Shown: positions 17,762 to 26,407, counted from the first letter of the stretch. The stretch: 64,000 bases of DNA from Luteimonas wenzhouensis (GCF_007859305.1 NZ_VOHE01000002.1:186001-250000); one strand, 5' to 3'. Notes: generated by a model from the sequence alone, not told the origin. Program-made: numbers and translations.

Positions 17762-17791
17762 TGCGTGATGGCGCGCGCCCCGCCGCAGCGC

Positions 17792-19156
17792 TCAGCGCAT
17801 CAGCACCACTTCCTCGGCGCTGGTCGGATGGATCGCGACCGTGTCGTGGAGGTCGTCCAGGGTGATGCCCCGCTTCAGCGCCACCGCGAAGCCCTGCAGG
17901 ATCTCGTCCGCCCCCTCGCCCAGCAGGTGGATGCCCGCCACGCGGCGTTCGTCGCCCACGCACACCAGCTTGAACAGGCTGTGGCGCGGCCGGTCGACCA
18001 GGGCCTGGCGCATCGGCCGGAACAGGCTGCGATACACGTGCACCGCGGCGTCGCCGTGGCGCTCGCGGGCCTGGGCCTCGGTCAGGCCGACCGCGGCCAG
18101 CGGCGGATGCGAGAACACCACGGTCGGCACGTCGTCGTAGTCCAGCCGCGCATCGTCGCGACCGCCGAACACGCGGTCCATCGCACGACGCGCCGCGGAG
18201 ATCGCCACCGGGGTGAGCATCGCGCGGCCGGTGACATCGCCCACGGCAGCGATGTGCGGCACGCTGCTGCGCTGGAAGGCATCGACGACGACGTGGCCCT
18301 TGCGGTCCAGCTCCACCCCGGCCCGCTCCAGGCCGATGCCGGACGTGTTCGGCTCGCGGCCCACGGCGAGGATCACGTGCGCATAGGTACCGGACACCTC
18401 GCCGGCGTGGTCGCGCAGCCGCAGCGCGCCCGGCCCGCCCTCGATCGCCGCCAGTTCCCGGCCCAGGTGCAGGCCGATGCCCTGCTGGCGGTAGTCCTCC
18501 TGCAGCCGCTCCACCAGTTCCGCGTCCGACTGTCCAAGCAGCCGTTCGCCGCGCGCGAGGACGTCCACCCGGCAACCGAGCGCCTGCAGCACGCCGGCCA
18601 GTTCCACCGCGATGTAGCCGCCGCCGACCAGCGCCACGTGGCCCGGCGGCGCGTGGAAGGCGAAGAAGTCGTCCGACACGCCGGCAAGCCCCGCGCCCGG
18701 GACGTCCAGCCGCCGCGGCCGCGAGCCGGTGGCCAGCAGCAGGTGCCGTCCGCGCAGACGGTTGCCGTCCTCGCACGCCACCGTGTGCGCATCGACCAGC
18801 TGCCCGCGCGAGGGCACCAGCACGATCCCCGCCTCGTCCAGGCGGCGCCGGTAGCTGTCATGGATGCCGTGGATGTAGCGCTGCCGGGCGGCGACCAGGG
18901 TCGGCCAGTCGAGCGCGGGCGTGTCCGGCACGTCGAACCCCAGTTGCGCGGCCACCGCGACGTCGCCGGCCAGGCCGGCCGCCAGCCACATCGCCTTCTT
19001 CGGCACGCAACCGACGTTGACGCAGGTGCCGCCCAGCTCGCCCGGCTCCAGCAGCGCCACCCGCGCGCCGTGCCCGGCGGCGCGGAAGGCACCGGCCAGG
19101 CCGCCGCTGCCGCCGCCCAGCACCACGAGGTCGAAATCGAAAGCAGGCTGGCTCAT
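17792..19156 (-). CDS. gor: Glutathione-disulfide reductase-like flavoprotein, 454 aa
   Basis: This is a pyridine nucleotide-disulfide oxidoreductase that most likely reduces glutathione disulfide with NADPH in the cytoplasm. The FAD motif GGGSGG is at 14-19, the redox-active disulfide GGTCVNVGC at Cys45/Cys50, the NAD(P)-binding GGGYIAVELAG mid-protein, the second FAD motif AAVGDVTG, and the C-terminal HPTSAEEVVLM with the catalytic His-Glu pair. The sequence order and length are those of Gor, not of dihydrolipoamide dehydrogenase. Its ATG overlaps the stop of the upstream amino-acid dehydrogenase by 4 nt (ATGA). Confidence 0.9.
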   Translation of the reverse strand: MSQPAFDFDLVVLGGGSGGLAGAFRAAGHGARVALLEPGELGGTCVNVGCVPKKAMWLAAGLAGDVAVAAQLGFDVPDTPALDWPTLVAARQRYIHGIHDSYRRRLDEAGIVLVPSRGQLVDAHTVACEDGNRLRGRHLLLATGSRPRRLDVPGAGLAGVSDDFFAFHAPPGHVALVGGGYIAVELAGVLQALGCRVDVLARGERLLGQSDAELVERLQEDYRQQGIGLHLGRELAAIEGGPGALRLRDHAGEVSGTYAHVILAVGREPNTSGIGLERAGVELDRKGHVVVDAFQRSSVPHIAAVGDVTGRAMLTPVAISAARRAMDRVFGGRDDARLDYDDVPTVVFSHPPLAAVGLTEAQARERHGDAAVHVYRSLFRPMRQALVDRPRHSLFKLVCVGDERRVAGIHLLGEGADEILQGFAVALKRGITLDDLHDTVAIHPTSAEEVVLMR

Positions 19157-20409
19157 GCGAAACGCTCCGGCGAATACGGGACGGGATCGAGGTGCGGCAC
19201 CTGCCCCGTCACCAGTTCCGCCAGCAGGCGCCCGGTGGCCGGGCTCATGCTCACGCCGAGCATGCCGTGGCCGGTCGCCAGCCAAAGATGCCGGTGTCCG
19301 GGTGCACGGCCGATGATGGGCAGGTCGTCCCAGCACAGCGGGCGCCAGCCATACCATTCCTCGCGCTTCACCGGCCCGACCGGCTCGTGCAGGTACTCGG
19401 CCGCGCCGCGCTCGAGCGCAAGGAGGCGGCGGCGGTTGAGGCTGGCGTCGTGGCCGCAGAACTCCATCGTGCTGCCGAGGCGGAAGCCGTCCTCCCAGAC
19501 CGTGACGCAGATCTTGCGTTCGTACAGCGTCAGCGGCCGGCGCGGCACCCGCGACGGCCGCGCGTAGGTGATCGAGTAGCCCTTGCCCGGCTGCATCGCT
19601 CCGCGCAGCCAGCCCAGGCCCAGCGAGCGCGCAAGCAGCGGCGACCATGCGCCGGTGGCCAGCACGACGTCGCGTGCACGGCGCTCGCCCAGCGAGGTGG
19701 CCACGCGCACGCCATCGGCCAGGGCCTCGGCCCCGCTCGCCTCGCACCCGGTCTCGACCACGCCCCCGGCCGCCACCACCGCCCGCGCCAGTTCCGCCAC
19801 GTAGCGGTCCGGCCGCAGCTGCGCGTCGCCCGGGAAGTGCACCGCGCCGGCAACGCCTTCGCGCAGCGCCGGTTCGCCGGCGAGGTACTCGCGGCCGTCG
19901 AGCAGCCGCGACGCGATGCCCATCTCTTGAAGCGCCGGCAGCAGGCGCGCGTATGCCTCCAGCTGCGCGGCATCGCGGAACACGCAATCGGCGCCGGGCT
20001 CGGCGAATTCGCAGTGGAGACCATGGTCGGCGATCCATGCGGGGAACGCCTCGCGCGACGCCTGGAGGATGGCCGCGCGCGGGCGCGCCGACGCCGCCCA
20101 GTCGCGCGGGTTGCAGCGCGCGGCGAAGCGCAGCAGCCAGCGCCACAGCGACGGATCCAGCCGCGGGCGCACGTAGAACGGCGCATCGGGCGTGAACATC
20201 CAGCGCAAGGCCTGGGCCACCATGCCCGGCGCATGCAGCGGCCCCGCGTGGCTGGGCGTGAGCGTGCCGCAGTTGCCGTGCGAACTGCCGCCGCCCACGC
20301 GCCCGGCATCGATCACGCGCACGCCGCGGCCGCGTTCGAGCAGGCACAGCGCGCTCGCCAGCCCGGAGACGCCTGCCCCGATCACGAGGATATCGCTGCG
20401 TTCGCCCAT
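19153..20409 (-). CDS. FAD-dependent D-amino-acid (or D-hydroxyproline) dehydrogenase, 418 aa
   Basis: This is a DAO-superfamily flavoenzyme of the DadA group. The FAD motif GAGVSGLASA is at about residues 11-20, and SHGNCGTLTPSHAGPLHAPG at 42-61 is the DadA-type segment. The C-terminal GWRPLCWDDLPIIGRAP and ATGHGMLGVSMSPATG are conserved flavin-contact segments. It would oxidise D-amino acids to keto acids and pass electrons to quinone. D-hydroxyproline dehydrogenases share this pattern, so the substrate is open. The ATG at 20409 gives the standard N-terminus but lacks an obvious Shine-Dalgarno. It is translationally coupled to gor. Confidence 0.85.
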   Translation of the reverse strand: MGERSDILVIGAGVSGLASALCLLERGRGVRVIDAGRVGGGSSHGNCGTLTPSHAGPLHAPGMVAQALRWMFTPDAPFYVRPRLDPSLWRWLLRFAARCNPRDWAASARPRAAILQASREAFPAWIADHGLHCEFAEPGADCVFRDAAQLEAYARLLPALQEMGIASRLLDGREYLAGEPALREGVAGAVHFPGDAQLRPDRYVAELARAVVAAGGVVETGCEASGAEALADGVRVATSLGERRARDVVLATGAWSPLLARSLGLGWLRGAMQPGKGYSITYARPSRVPRRPLTLYERKICVTVWEDGFRLGSTMEFCGHDASLNRRRLLALERGAAEYLHEPVGPVKREEWYGWRPLCWDDLPIIGRAPGHRHLWLATGHGMLGVSMSPATGRLLAELVTGQVPHLDPVPYSPERFA

Positions 20410-20494
20410 CCGCGCAGTGTAAACGCGGTACTGCGACGCCTCGGATGGTTTCAATGCGCAGTTTTTTTTCGGCACGGGTTCCAACGCGCGGGTT

Positions 20495-21748
20495 TCAGCG
20501 CACGCGCATCGGCGGCGCGGAGCCATAGCTGATCCAGCGCCACAACCATTCCATCGGGCCGAAGCGGAAGCGTGCGAGCCACCAGTGGCTCGCGAGCACC
20601 TGCAGCGCGAACACCACCAGCACCAGGCCGACCTGCCCCGCGCGCCCGACCTGCCCCCACAGGCCGAGCCCATACCCGTGGAACAGCAGCGCGGCCACCA
20701 GCGACTGGAGCAGATAGTGGGTCAATGCCATGCGCCCGGCCGGCGCCAGCCACCGCAGGATCCGCCCGGGCCCGGGCGCGCCGAACCCCAGCGCGAACAA
20801 CGCCAGGTAGGCGAGCGCCAACGGCAAGCTGGCCAGGAACATCCACCCCATCGCGCGCATCATCGCCCCGGCCTCGCGCATCCCGTCGAAGCCGGTCCCG
20901 GCCGACAGCGCGAACGCGAGCAGCAACGCCCCCGGCGGCAGCGTCCAGGCCGCCAGCCGCGCAAACCAGCCCCGGTGCGCAGCCACGTCCTCGAACCGGC
21001 CGGTGCGGTACAGCCAGGCACCGAGCATGAACACGCCCAGGACCATCGGCAGCAGCACCACGAGCCCGGGAAGCGTGAGCGTGAGGAAGGCATGCGCGTT
21101 CTCGCGCACGGCCTGGGCCCAACTGCCACGGGAGAGTGCGGCGGCCGCGGCCGCCGCTCCGGCTTCGTACTCGGCGGCCATGTCGACGAACTCCTGCTGC
21201 AACCCCGGCTGCGCCAGGTCCAGCACCAGGCCGTACGCGGCCACGCCCGCCGCCATGCCCAGGTACAGCCCCGCCCCGAGCCAGGGCCAGCGGCGGCGCG
21301 GGATGCCGTCCAAGGCCACCAGCAGCAGACCTGCGATGGCGTAGGCATGCAGGATGTCGCCATTCCACAGCAGCAGGCCGTGGGCGAGCCCGAAGCCGAG
21401 CAGCGCCAGGCAGCGTCGCAGGTACACGCGCTGGAACGCGGGGCCGCCGTGGCGCCCGGACATCAGCGCGAATCCCATGCCGAACAGCAGCGAGAACAGC
21501 ACCCAGAACTTGCCCTGCACCAGCACGTAGACGCCCAGCGCGGCGATGCGGTCGATTCCGGTCGCGGACGGGTCGAGGCCCTGGCCCATGTGCTGCGGCG
21601 GCCGGGTGAACCACTCGATGTTCATCAGGAAGATGCCCAGCAGGGCGAAGCCGCGCAGGGCATCGAGGACATGGATGCGCCGGCCCGCGTCGACCGGCGC
21701 CGGCACCGGCACCGGCGGGAGCGATGGCGGACCCGGCGGCGCGGCCAT
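20495..21748 (-). CDS. DUF418 family membrane protein, 417 aa
   Basis: This is a polytopic inner-membrane protein with about eight to ten hydrophobic segments. It begins RIHVLDALRGFALLGIFLMN (about residues 23-42) and ends with the DUF418 segment in which HYLLQSLVAALLF and the C-terminal FRFGPMEWLWRWISYG stand out. Members are related to acyltransferase-3-like proteins and are of unknown function. Its ATG overlaps the stop of the upstream beta-lactamase-family gene by one base, so the two are cotranslated. Confidence 0.85.
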   Translation of the reverse strand: MAAPPGPPSLPPVPVPAPVDAGRRIHVLDALRGFALLGIFLMNIEWFTRPPQHMGQGLDPSATGIDRIAALGVYVLVQGKFWVLFSLLFGMGFALMSGRHGGPAFQRVYLRRCLALLGFGLAHGLLLWNGDILHAYAIAGLLLVALDGIPRRRWPWLGAGLYLGMAAGVAAYGLVLDLAQPGLQQEFVDMAAEYEAGAAAAAAALSRGSWAQAVRENAHAFLTLTLPGLVVLLPMVLGVFMLGAWLYRTGRFEDVAAHRGWFARLAAWTLPPGALLLAFALSAGTGFDGMREAGAMMRAMGWMFLASLPLALAYLALFALGFGAPGPGRILRWLAPAGRMALTHYLLQSLVAALLFHGYGLGLWGQVGRAGQVGLVLVVFALQVLASHWWLARFRFGPMEWLWRWISYGSAPPMRVR

Positions 21749-23706
21749 CACAGCTTCCAGCCGACCAGGTTCCATTGCCACAGCGCTGCCGCGGCCAGCA
21801 GCCATGCCAGGACCGCGGCCACGTGCCGCAGCCTGCGGCCGAGGCTCCAGCCGCGCGCGCCCCAGGCCGCACGCAGGTGCCAGAGGTCCACCGCCACCAG
21901 CACGAACAGCAGCGGCGCCGACCACAGCAGCGCCGTGAGCAGCGTGCCGGGATAGGCGTAGAACGCCGCGGCCGGGTCGCCCATGGTGCGCTGTGCGTAC
22001 CACAGCAGGCCGCCGCAGAAGCCCAGCCAGGCCAGCGCCGACACCTGCATCCAGAACGCGGCGCTGCGCGCGGCGGGCCCGGCCGGGTCGCGCCGGCCAC
22101 GACGCAGCCAGCCGCCAGCCAGCACCAGCAGCGAGGTCGCGCCGGCCAGCCCGATCGTCGGCAGCAGGTAGCGGGTGTCGCGCCAGGCCGGCACGCGCTC
22201 GTACGAGTCGTGCCCGGCGGCGTCGTGGAAGCCGGCGATGCGCCCGTCCGCGTCCTGGTGGAACACGATCCGCCCCGGCCCTTCCGCTTCCCGGAACACC
22301 AGGCCACCCTCCGCGATCCAGCGCCGCACATGGCCACCGCCGATGGCGAGCAGCACGCCCTCGCCGGCCGCCACCACCTGCAGCGGCGGCCCCGCCATCG
22401 CCTTCTCGGTGGTGCTCTCGTTGCGGCGCAGGCTGGCGTAGTGGCCGGCGAAGCGGGCCGCCTCCACGCCCGCCGCGGGGGGCGCCGGGGGCGCGGTGCG
22501 CGCCTGCGCGAAGTAGTGCTCCAGCACCCGCGTGGGCAGCTGCGAGGCCAGTGCGCGCCCCGAATCGCTGTTGGTCGAGACGAAGATGCCGACGCCCGCC
22601 TCCGGCGCCAGCACCATCATCGAATGGAACCAGTTGGTGGCGCCGGCGTGGGCAAGCACGCGCATCCGGCCGAGCCGCCAGTCGAAGAATCCATACGTGA
22701 AACCGCCCACCTCCGGTGCGTTGCGGAACAGCGCCGGCCCCAGCAGCCGCGCGTGCGCCGAGGGCGCGATCACTTCGACCCCGTCGAGCTCGCCACCGCG
22801 CAGGAGCATGCGCAGGTAGCGCCCCATGTCGTGCGCGGTGGACGAGGCGCTGCCGGCCGGCGCCACCTGGGCGATATGCTCGAACGCCTGCGGCGCGAAG
22901 CCGCCGCCCTCGCGGCGCAAGCCCTGCGCCCAGCGCCGGTCGAAGGCGGCGCCGGCCCGGCGCGGGTCGCCGGCGGCCAGCGGTTCGCGGAAGGTGGTCA
23001 GGCGCATGCCTGCCGGTTCGAACAGCCGCCGCTCGGCGAACGCCTCGAACGGCATCCCCGCCACCTGCGCCACCACCGCGCCCAGCAGCGCCAGCGAGTA
23101 GTTCGAGTACACCGCCACCGTGCCCGGCGGCCGTACCCGCCGCGGGCGGTGCAGGCGCAGGTAGTCCTCGAGCGGCAACACACGCCCGGGACGATCGACG
23201 AACAGGTGGCCCAGCGCCGAATCCTCGAACCCGGCGGTGTGGGTGAACAGGTGCCGCACCAGCACCGGCGGGTAGCCGTCGTCGGGCAGCCGCAGCGCGT
23301 CGGGCAGGTAGCTGTTGGCGGCGGCGTCCAGGTCCAGGCGGCCCTCGTCGACCAGCTGCAGGGCCAGCAGGCCGGTGAAGGTCTTGGACACCGAGCCGAT
23401 CCGGAACAGGGTCGCGGAGGGATCGACCTCGCGCCGGGGCGACTGCGAGGCGATGCCGTAGCCGCGCAGCAGCAGCAGCCCCTCGCGGTCGACGACCGCC
23501 ACCGTCACGCCCGCGACCCCGTCGCGCTGCATCGCGCCTTCCACCAGCCCGTCGACGTAGGCCGACAGGTCGGCGGGGTCGATCGCGCGCGGCCTGCCCG
23601 GCGCGGCTTCCCCGTCGCCGGACGGCGGCGGCTCGCGCGCCGGCAGCATGGCCGATGGACACAACGACAGCATGGCCGCGAACGCGGCCAGCAGCAGGCG
23701 CGGCAT
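21748..23706 (-). CDS. Beta-lactamase-family serine hydrolase with C-terminal membrane segments, 652 aa
   Basis: This has a signal peptide (residues 1 to about 24), then a class C beta-lactamase/penicillin-binding fold with the SxxK motif at Ser105-Lys108 (GSVSKTF) and the YxN motif at Tyr200-Asn202 (YSN). After the hydrolase domain comes a linker domain and, from about residue 520, four or so hydrophobic segments that anchor it in the inner membrane. Such proteins may act on peptidoglycan peptides, D-amino-acid peptides or esters; resistance activity is not implied. A strong GGGGGGAA precedes the ATG. It is followed without a gap by the DUF418 gene. Confidence 0.85.
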   Translation of the reverse strand: MPRLLLAAFAAMLSLCPSAMLPAREPPPSGDGEAAPGRPRAIDPADLSAYVDGLVEGAMQRDGVAGVTVAVVDREGLLLLRGYGIASQSPRREVDPSATLFRIGSVSKTFTGLLALQLVDEGRLDLDAAANSYLPDALRLPDDGYPPVLVRHLFTHTAGFEDSALGHLFVDRPGRVLPLEDYLRLHRPRRVRPPGTVAVYSNYSLALLGAVVAQVAGMPFEAFAERRLFEPAGMRLTTFREPLAAGDPRRAGAAFDRRWAQGLRREGGGFAPQAFEHIAQVAPAGSASSTAHDMGRYLRMLLRGGELDGVEVIAPSAHARLLGPALFRNAPEVGGFTYGFFDWRLGRMRVLAHAGATNWFHSMMVLAPEAGVGIFVSTNSDSGRALASQLPTRVLEHYFAQARTAPPAPPAAGVEAARFAGHYASLRRNESTTEKAMAGPPLQVVAAGEGVLLAIGGGHVRRWIAEGGLVFREAEGPGRIVFHQDADGRIAGFHDAAGHDSYERVPAWRDTRYLLPTIGLAGATSLLVLAGGWLRRGRRDPAGPAARSAAFWMQVSALAWLGFCGGLLWYAQRTMGDPAAAFYAYPGTLLTALLWSAPLLFVLVAVDLWHLRAAWGARGWSLGRRLRHVAAVLAWLLAAAALWQWNLVGWKL

Positions 23707-23770
23707 GGCTTCCCCCCGTTTGGCCCGGGGGATTACATCACATCAGGCACGGCCCGCGCGGGCCGCGGGA

Positions 23771-24253
23771 TCAATGCTGGTGGCCGCCGTCGCCGTGGAC
23801 GTGGCCGTGCTCGATCTCGACCGGATCGGCTTCGCGCACCTCGACGATCTCGATGTCGAAGTGCAGGTCCTTGCCGGCCATCGGGTGGTTGAGATCGACG
23901 TCGACCACGCTCAGGCCCACCTTCTGCACGGTCACCGCGCGCGGGCCGAAGTTGGTGTTGAGCACCACCTGCTGGCCCGGGGCCAGCTTCTGCGCGCCGA
24001 AGTGCTTCTTGGGCACGCGCTGGACCAGGCCCTCGCGGCGCTCGCCGTAGGCTTCGGCGGCGGGCACGTCGACGCTGAAGCTCTCGCCGGCCTCGCGCCC
24101 GTCCATCGCCTTCTCCAGGCCCGGGATGATGTTGCCGTGCCCGACCAGGATCGCCAGCGGCTGCCCGCCCTCCTTCGACGACTCCAGCGGTTCCTGGCCG
24201 ACTTCGGAGACGGTGTAGTGGAAACGGACGACGCGGTCTTTCTCGATCTTCAT
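23771..24253 (-). CDS. slyD: SlyD-like FKBP-type peptidyl-prolyl isomerase, 160 aa
   Basis: This is a cytoplasmic FKBP with an inserted chaperone flap, accelerating proline isomerisation and binding metals. It starts MKIEKDRVVRFHYTV. The FKBP core contains ILVGHGNIIPGLEKAMDG, and the flap lies between the repeats of the FKBP domain. A histidine-rich tail (HGHVHGDGGHQH) ends the protein, shorter than the tail of E. coli SlyD but metal-binding in type. It is divergent from an NlpC/P60 gene with 57 nt between the starts. Confidence 0.9.
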   Translation of the reverse strand: MKIEKDRVVRFHYTVSEVGQEPLESSKEGGQPLAILVGHGNIIPGLEKAMDGREAGESFSVDVPAAEAYGERREGLVQRVPKKHFGAQKLAPGQQVVLNTNFGPRAVTVQKVGLSVVDVDLNHPMAGKDLHFDIEIVEVREADPVEIEHGHVHGDGGHQH

Positions 24254-24310
24254 GGCGCTCGCTCGCGCGGCGCGGGCCGCGACTTGTCTGGAAGGAACGG
24301 CCCGTGCAGG

Positions 24311-24922
24311 ATGCAGCGCATGCGATCGAACCGCACCCGCCCCGCCACGGACGACGGAGCCGCGCATTATCCGGTCTCCACCACACCGGCGCCAACCCCG
24401 CGCCCGACCATCTGGGGCCTGACGGGCCTGCTCGCCCTGTTCGTCGTGCTGGCCGGCTGCGGTCGCGACCAGGTCCGCCCGGGCCCGCCGCCGGCCGCCA
24501 CGCCGCCGGCGCGGGAGTGGCCGGTCGTGCCGCCCAGCGACCCGGCGGCGGCCAATGCCGTGCTCATGCGCGCCATCAGCCTGGTGGGCACGCCCTACCG
24601 CTACGGCGGCAACACCCCCGAGGGCGGCTTCGACTGCAGCGGGCTGGTGAACTACGTGTTCCGCGACATGCTCGACCTGCGCCTGCCCCGCACCTCGCGC
24701 GAGCTGGCCGCCTTCCAGGGCCCGAAGATCGAACCGCGCCAGCTTGCCCCGGCGGACCTGGTGTTCTTCGGCAACGGTTCGCAGGTCACCCACGTGGGCA
24801 TCTACGTCGGCGAGGGCCGGTTCGTCCACGCCCCGAGCAGCGGCGGCACCGTGCGGCTGGACCATCTGGACGGCAGCTACTGGCGCCGCCACTACACCGG
24901 CGCCAAGCGGGTACTGCGCTGA
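24311..24922 (+). CDS. NlpC/P60 cell-wall hydrolase, probable lipoprotein, 203 aa
   Basis: This is a cysteine peptidase cutting peptidoglycan stem peptides (gamma-D-glutamyl-diamino acid bonds) in the periplasm. The catalytic Cys109 is in GGFDCSGLV, the histidine in THVGIYVGEG, and the third polar residue in RFVHAP. A hydrophobic segment ending in LAGC at about residue 50 looks like a lipobox, but the leader before it is long, so the start is uncertain: ATGs at 24311 and 24320 are both possible. The paralogue at 25132 lies 209 nt downstream in the same direction. Confidence 0.85.
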   Translation: MQRMRSNRTRPATDDGAAHYPVSTTPAPTPRPTIWGLTGLLALFVVLAGCGRDQVRPGPPPAATPPAREWPVVPPSDPAAANAVLMRAISLVGTPYRYGGNTPEGGFDCSGLVNYVFRDMLDLRLPRTSRELAAFQGPKIEPRQLAPADLVFFGNGSQVTHVGIYVGEGRFVHAPSSGGTVRLDHLDGSYWRRHYTGAKRVLR

Positions 24923-25024
24923 GGACGCAGCGGCCGCCGGCGGACCATCCGGCGTTCAGCCAGCGGCCAATCGCCCTGCCCATGCGGGTCGCACGGCCGC
25001 CCGACGCACGGCCGGCGCATGGAA

Positions 25025-25040
25025 TGTGAGCCGAATCACA
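25025..25040. promoter_or_regulatory. Exact CRP/Clp-type site
   Basis: TGTGA (25025-25029), six bases, TCACA (25036-25040) is a perfect match to the CRP consensus half-sites that Xanthomonad Clp also recognises. It lies 92 nt before the start of the second NlpC/P60 gene, in the 209-nt gap after the first. Confidence 0.65.
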
Positions 25041-25062
25041 CGCTTGGACAGGTTTGTCTAAC

Positions 25063-25079
25063 CGTGATTTAACATCACG
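25063..25079. promoter_or_regulatory. Perfect inverted repeat downstream of the CRP/Clp site
   Basis: CGTGAT, five bases (TTAAC), ATCACG is a perfect dyad. It overlaps a possible -10 (TTTAAC, 25068-25073) that pairs with TTGGAC (25044-25049) at 18-nt spacing. This geometry would suit a repressor site within a CRP-activated promoter. Confidence 0.45.
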
Positions 25080-25131
25080 CCGTCTTCACTCCGGCACACT
25101 GCGCCGCTGATCCGCAGCCCGTGAAGACCGC

Positions 25132-25830
25132 GTGACGTCCGCATCCCTTCCGTCCGCCCAGGCCCGCCTCCACCCCAAACGGCCCGGGGCCGGCCTGCGA
25201 CTCTCCCTCCTGTGCGCCCTCGCGGCCCTGCTTCCCGTCCCCGCCCTCGCCGGTCCCGGCCTGGCCGCCGATTCGGCCGATGCCGTCGCCGCGCCCGCGT
25301 CCGTGACCCGCAACCTGATCGCCGATCCACTGCGCGGCGCCGAGCGCGACCTGCTGTTCGCCAGCGACGTCGACCAGCTGATCCAGGCGCGGGCGGCCGC
25401 CACCCCGGCCACCGCCAAGCGCGACGAGCCCGCCGAAGGCCCGGCCCAGACCCTGCTCAAGCGCGGCCTGGCCCTGCTCGGCACGCCCTATCGCTGGGGC
25501 GGCACCAGCCCGGAGGCGGGCTTCGACTGCAGCGGCCTGGTCGGCTACGTGTTCCGCACCGCGCTGGGCATCGAGCTGCCGCGCATCTCGCGCGACATGG
25601 CGCGCGACGGCGAGAAGGTCGAGCGCAGCTCCCTCGTCCCCGGCGACCTGGTGTTCTTCGGCCGCCGCGGCAAGCGCGTCGACCACGTCGGCATCTATAT
25701 CGGCGACGGCCGTTTCCTGCACGCCCCGCGGACCGGCCGCGACGTGACCGTGTCCCAGCTCGATACCGGCTACTGGGCCCGCAGGTTCCTGCAGGCGCGG
25801 CGGGTGGCGCAGCTGGGCAGCGACAGCTGA
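25132..25830 (+). CDS. NlpC/P60 cell-wall hydrolase, exported, 232 aa
   Basis: This is a peptidoglycan endopeptidase of the NlpC/P60 family. A signal peptide spans about residues 20-42 (SLLCALAALLPVPALAG) behind a basic leader. The catalytic domain occupies about 105-225 with Cys133 (GFDCSGLVGY), His in DHVGIYIGDG and the RFLHAP segment. GTG at 25132 is the only start that keeps the signal peptide, because an in-frame stop lies just upstream. An exact CRP/Clp site and a dyad are in its upstream region, and a strong terminator follows. It is a paralogue of the gene at 24311. Confidence 0.88.
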   Translation: MTSASLPSAQARLHPKRPGAGLRLSLLCALAALLPVPALAGPGLAADSADAVAAPASVTRNLIADPLRGAERDLLFASDVDQLIQARAAATPATAKRDEPAEGPAQTLLKRGLALLGTPYRWGGTSPEAGFDCSGLVGYVFRTALGIELPRISRDMARDGEKVERSSLVPGDLVFFGRRGKRVDHVGIYIGDGRFLHAPRTGRDVTVSQLDTGYWARRFLQARRVAQLGSDS

Positions 25831-25850
25831 GCGCCGGTGCCGGAAGCCCG

Positions 25851-25877
25851 AAAGGCCGCCGCAAGGCGGCCTTTTTC
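25851..25877 (+). terminator. Strong intrinsic terminator after the NlpC/P60 gene
   Basis: GGCCGCC, loop GCAA, GGCGGCC (25854-25871) is followed by five T residues. Flanking AAA/TTT can extend the stem. It lies 20 nt after the stop codon and is the clearest rho-independent terminator in the window. Confidence 0.9.
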
Positions 25878-25966
25878 GTTGGGGGCGCGGCGGCCCGGTG
25901 CGGGTCGGGGGGTGCGCCGGCGCGGCCAACGCGTACACTGCCCGCAGCCTTGGGGAGGAGCGCTGG

Positions 25967-26383
25967 ATGATCCGCACGGTCGTGGCCGTCGTGCTTGGCC
26001 TGGTGGTGGCCCTGGCCACGGTGCTGCTGGTCGAGTACCTGGGCATGTCGCTGTTCCCGCTGCCGCCCGGCATCGACCTCGACCGCGAGGAGGATCTCGC
26101 CCGCCTCGTGGCGTCCGCCACCCTCGGCAAGAAGCTCTGGATCCTGATGGCTTGGACGCTCGCGTCGTTCGTCGGCGCCGCCGTCGCGGCCCGCGTCGCC
26201 CGCCGCCATCCCACCGGCGCGGCGCTGTGCGTGGGCGGACTGATCGTGGCCGGGGTGCTGCTCAACGCCGCCCTGCTGCCGCACCCGGCCTGGATGACCG
26301 TGGCGGGCGTGCTGCTGCCGGTCCCCGCGGCCTGGCTGGCCGCGCGCCTGGCCGCCGGGCGCCGGGCCCCTCCGCCTGCCTGA
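25967..26383 (+). CDS. Small hypothetical membrane protein, 138 aa
   Basis: I do not recognise a named family. Four hydrophobic segments are visible, at about residues 3-25, 60-80, 85-105 and 110-130. The first loop carries a charged stretch DLDREEDLARL. The ATG at 25967 is preceded by GGGGAGGAG at good spacing, which decides the start. It lies between a strong terminator and the BASS transporter gene (24-nt gap), so the two probably form a short operon. Confidence 0.75.
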   Translation: MIRTVVAVVLGLVVALATVLLVEYLGMSLFPLPPGIDLDREEDLARLVASATLGKKLWILMAWTLASFVGAAVAARVARRHPTGAALCVGGLIVAGVLLNAALLPHPAWMTVAGVLLPVPAAWLAARLAAGRRAPPPA

Positions 26384-26407
26384 TCCGACCCGCCGGGGAG
26401 TTCGCCG

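Noticed and set aside
20462-20469. Run of eight T as a terminator
   Set aside because: It is on the plus strand, where no gene ends; for the minus-strand DUF418 gene it is a run of A after the stop and has no hairpin.
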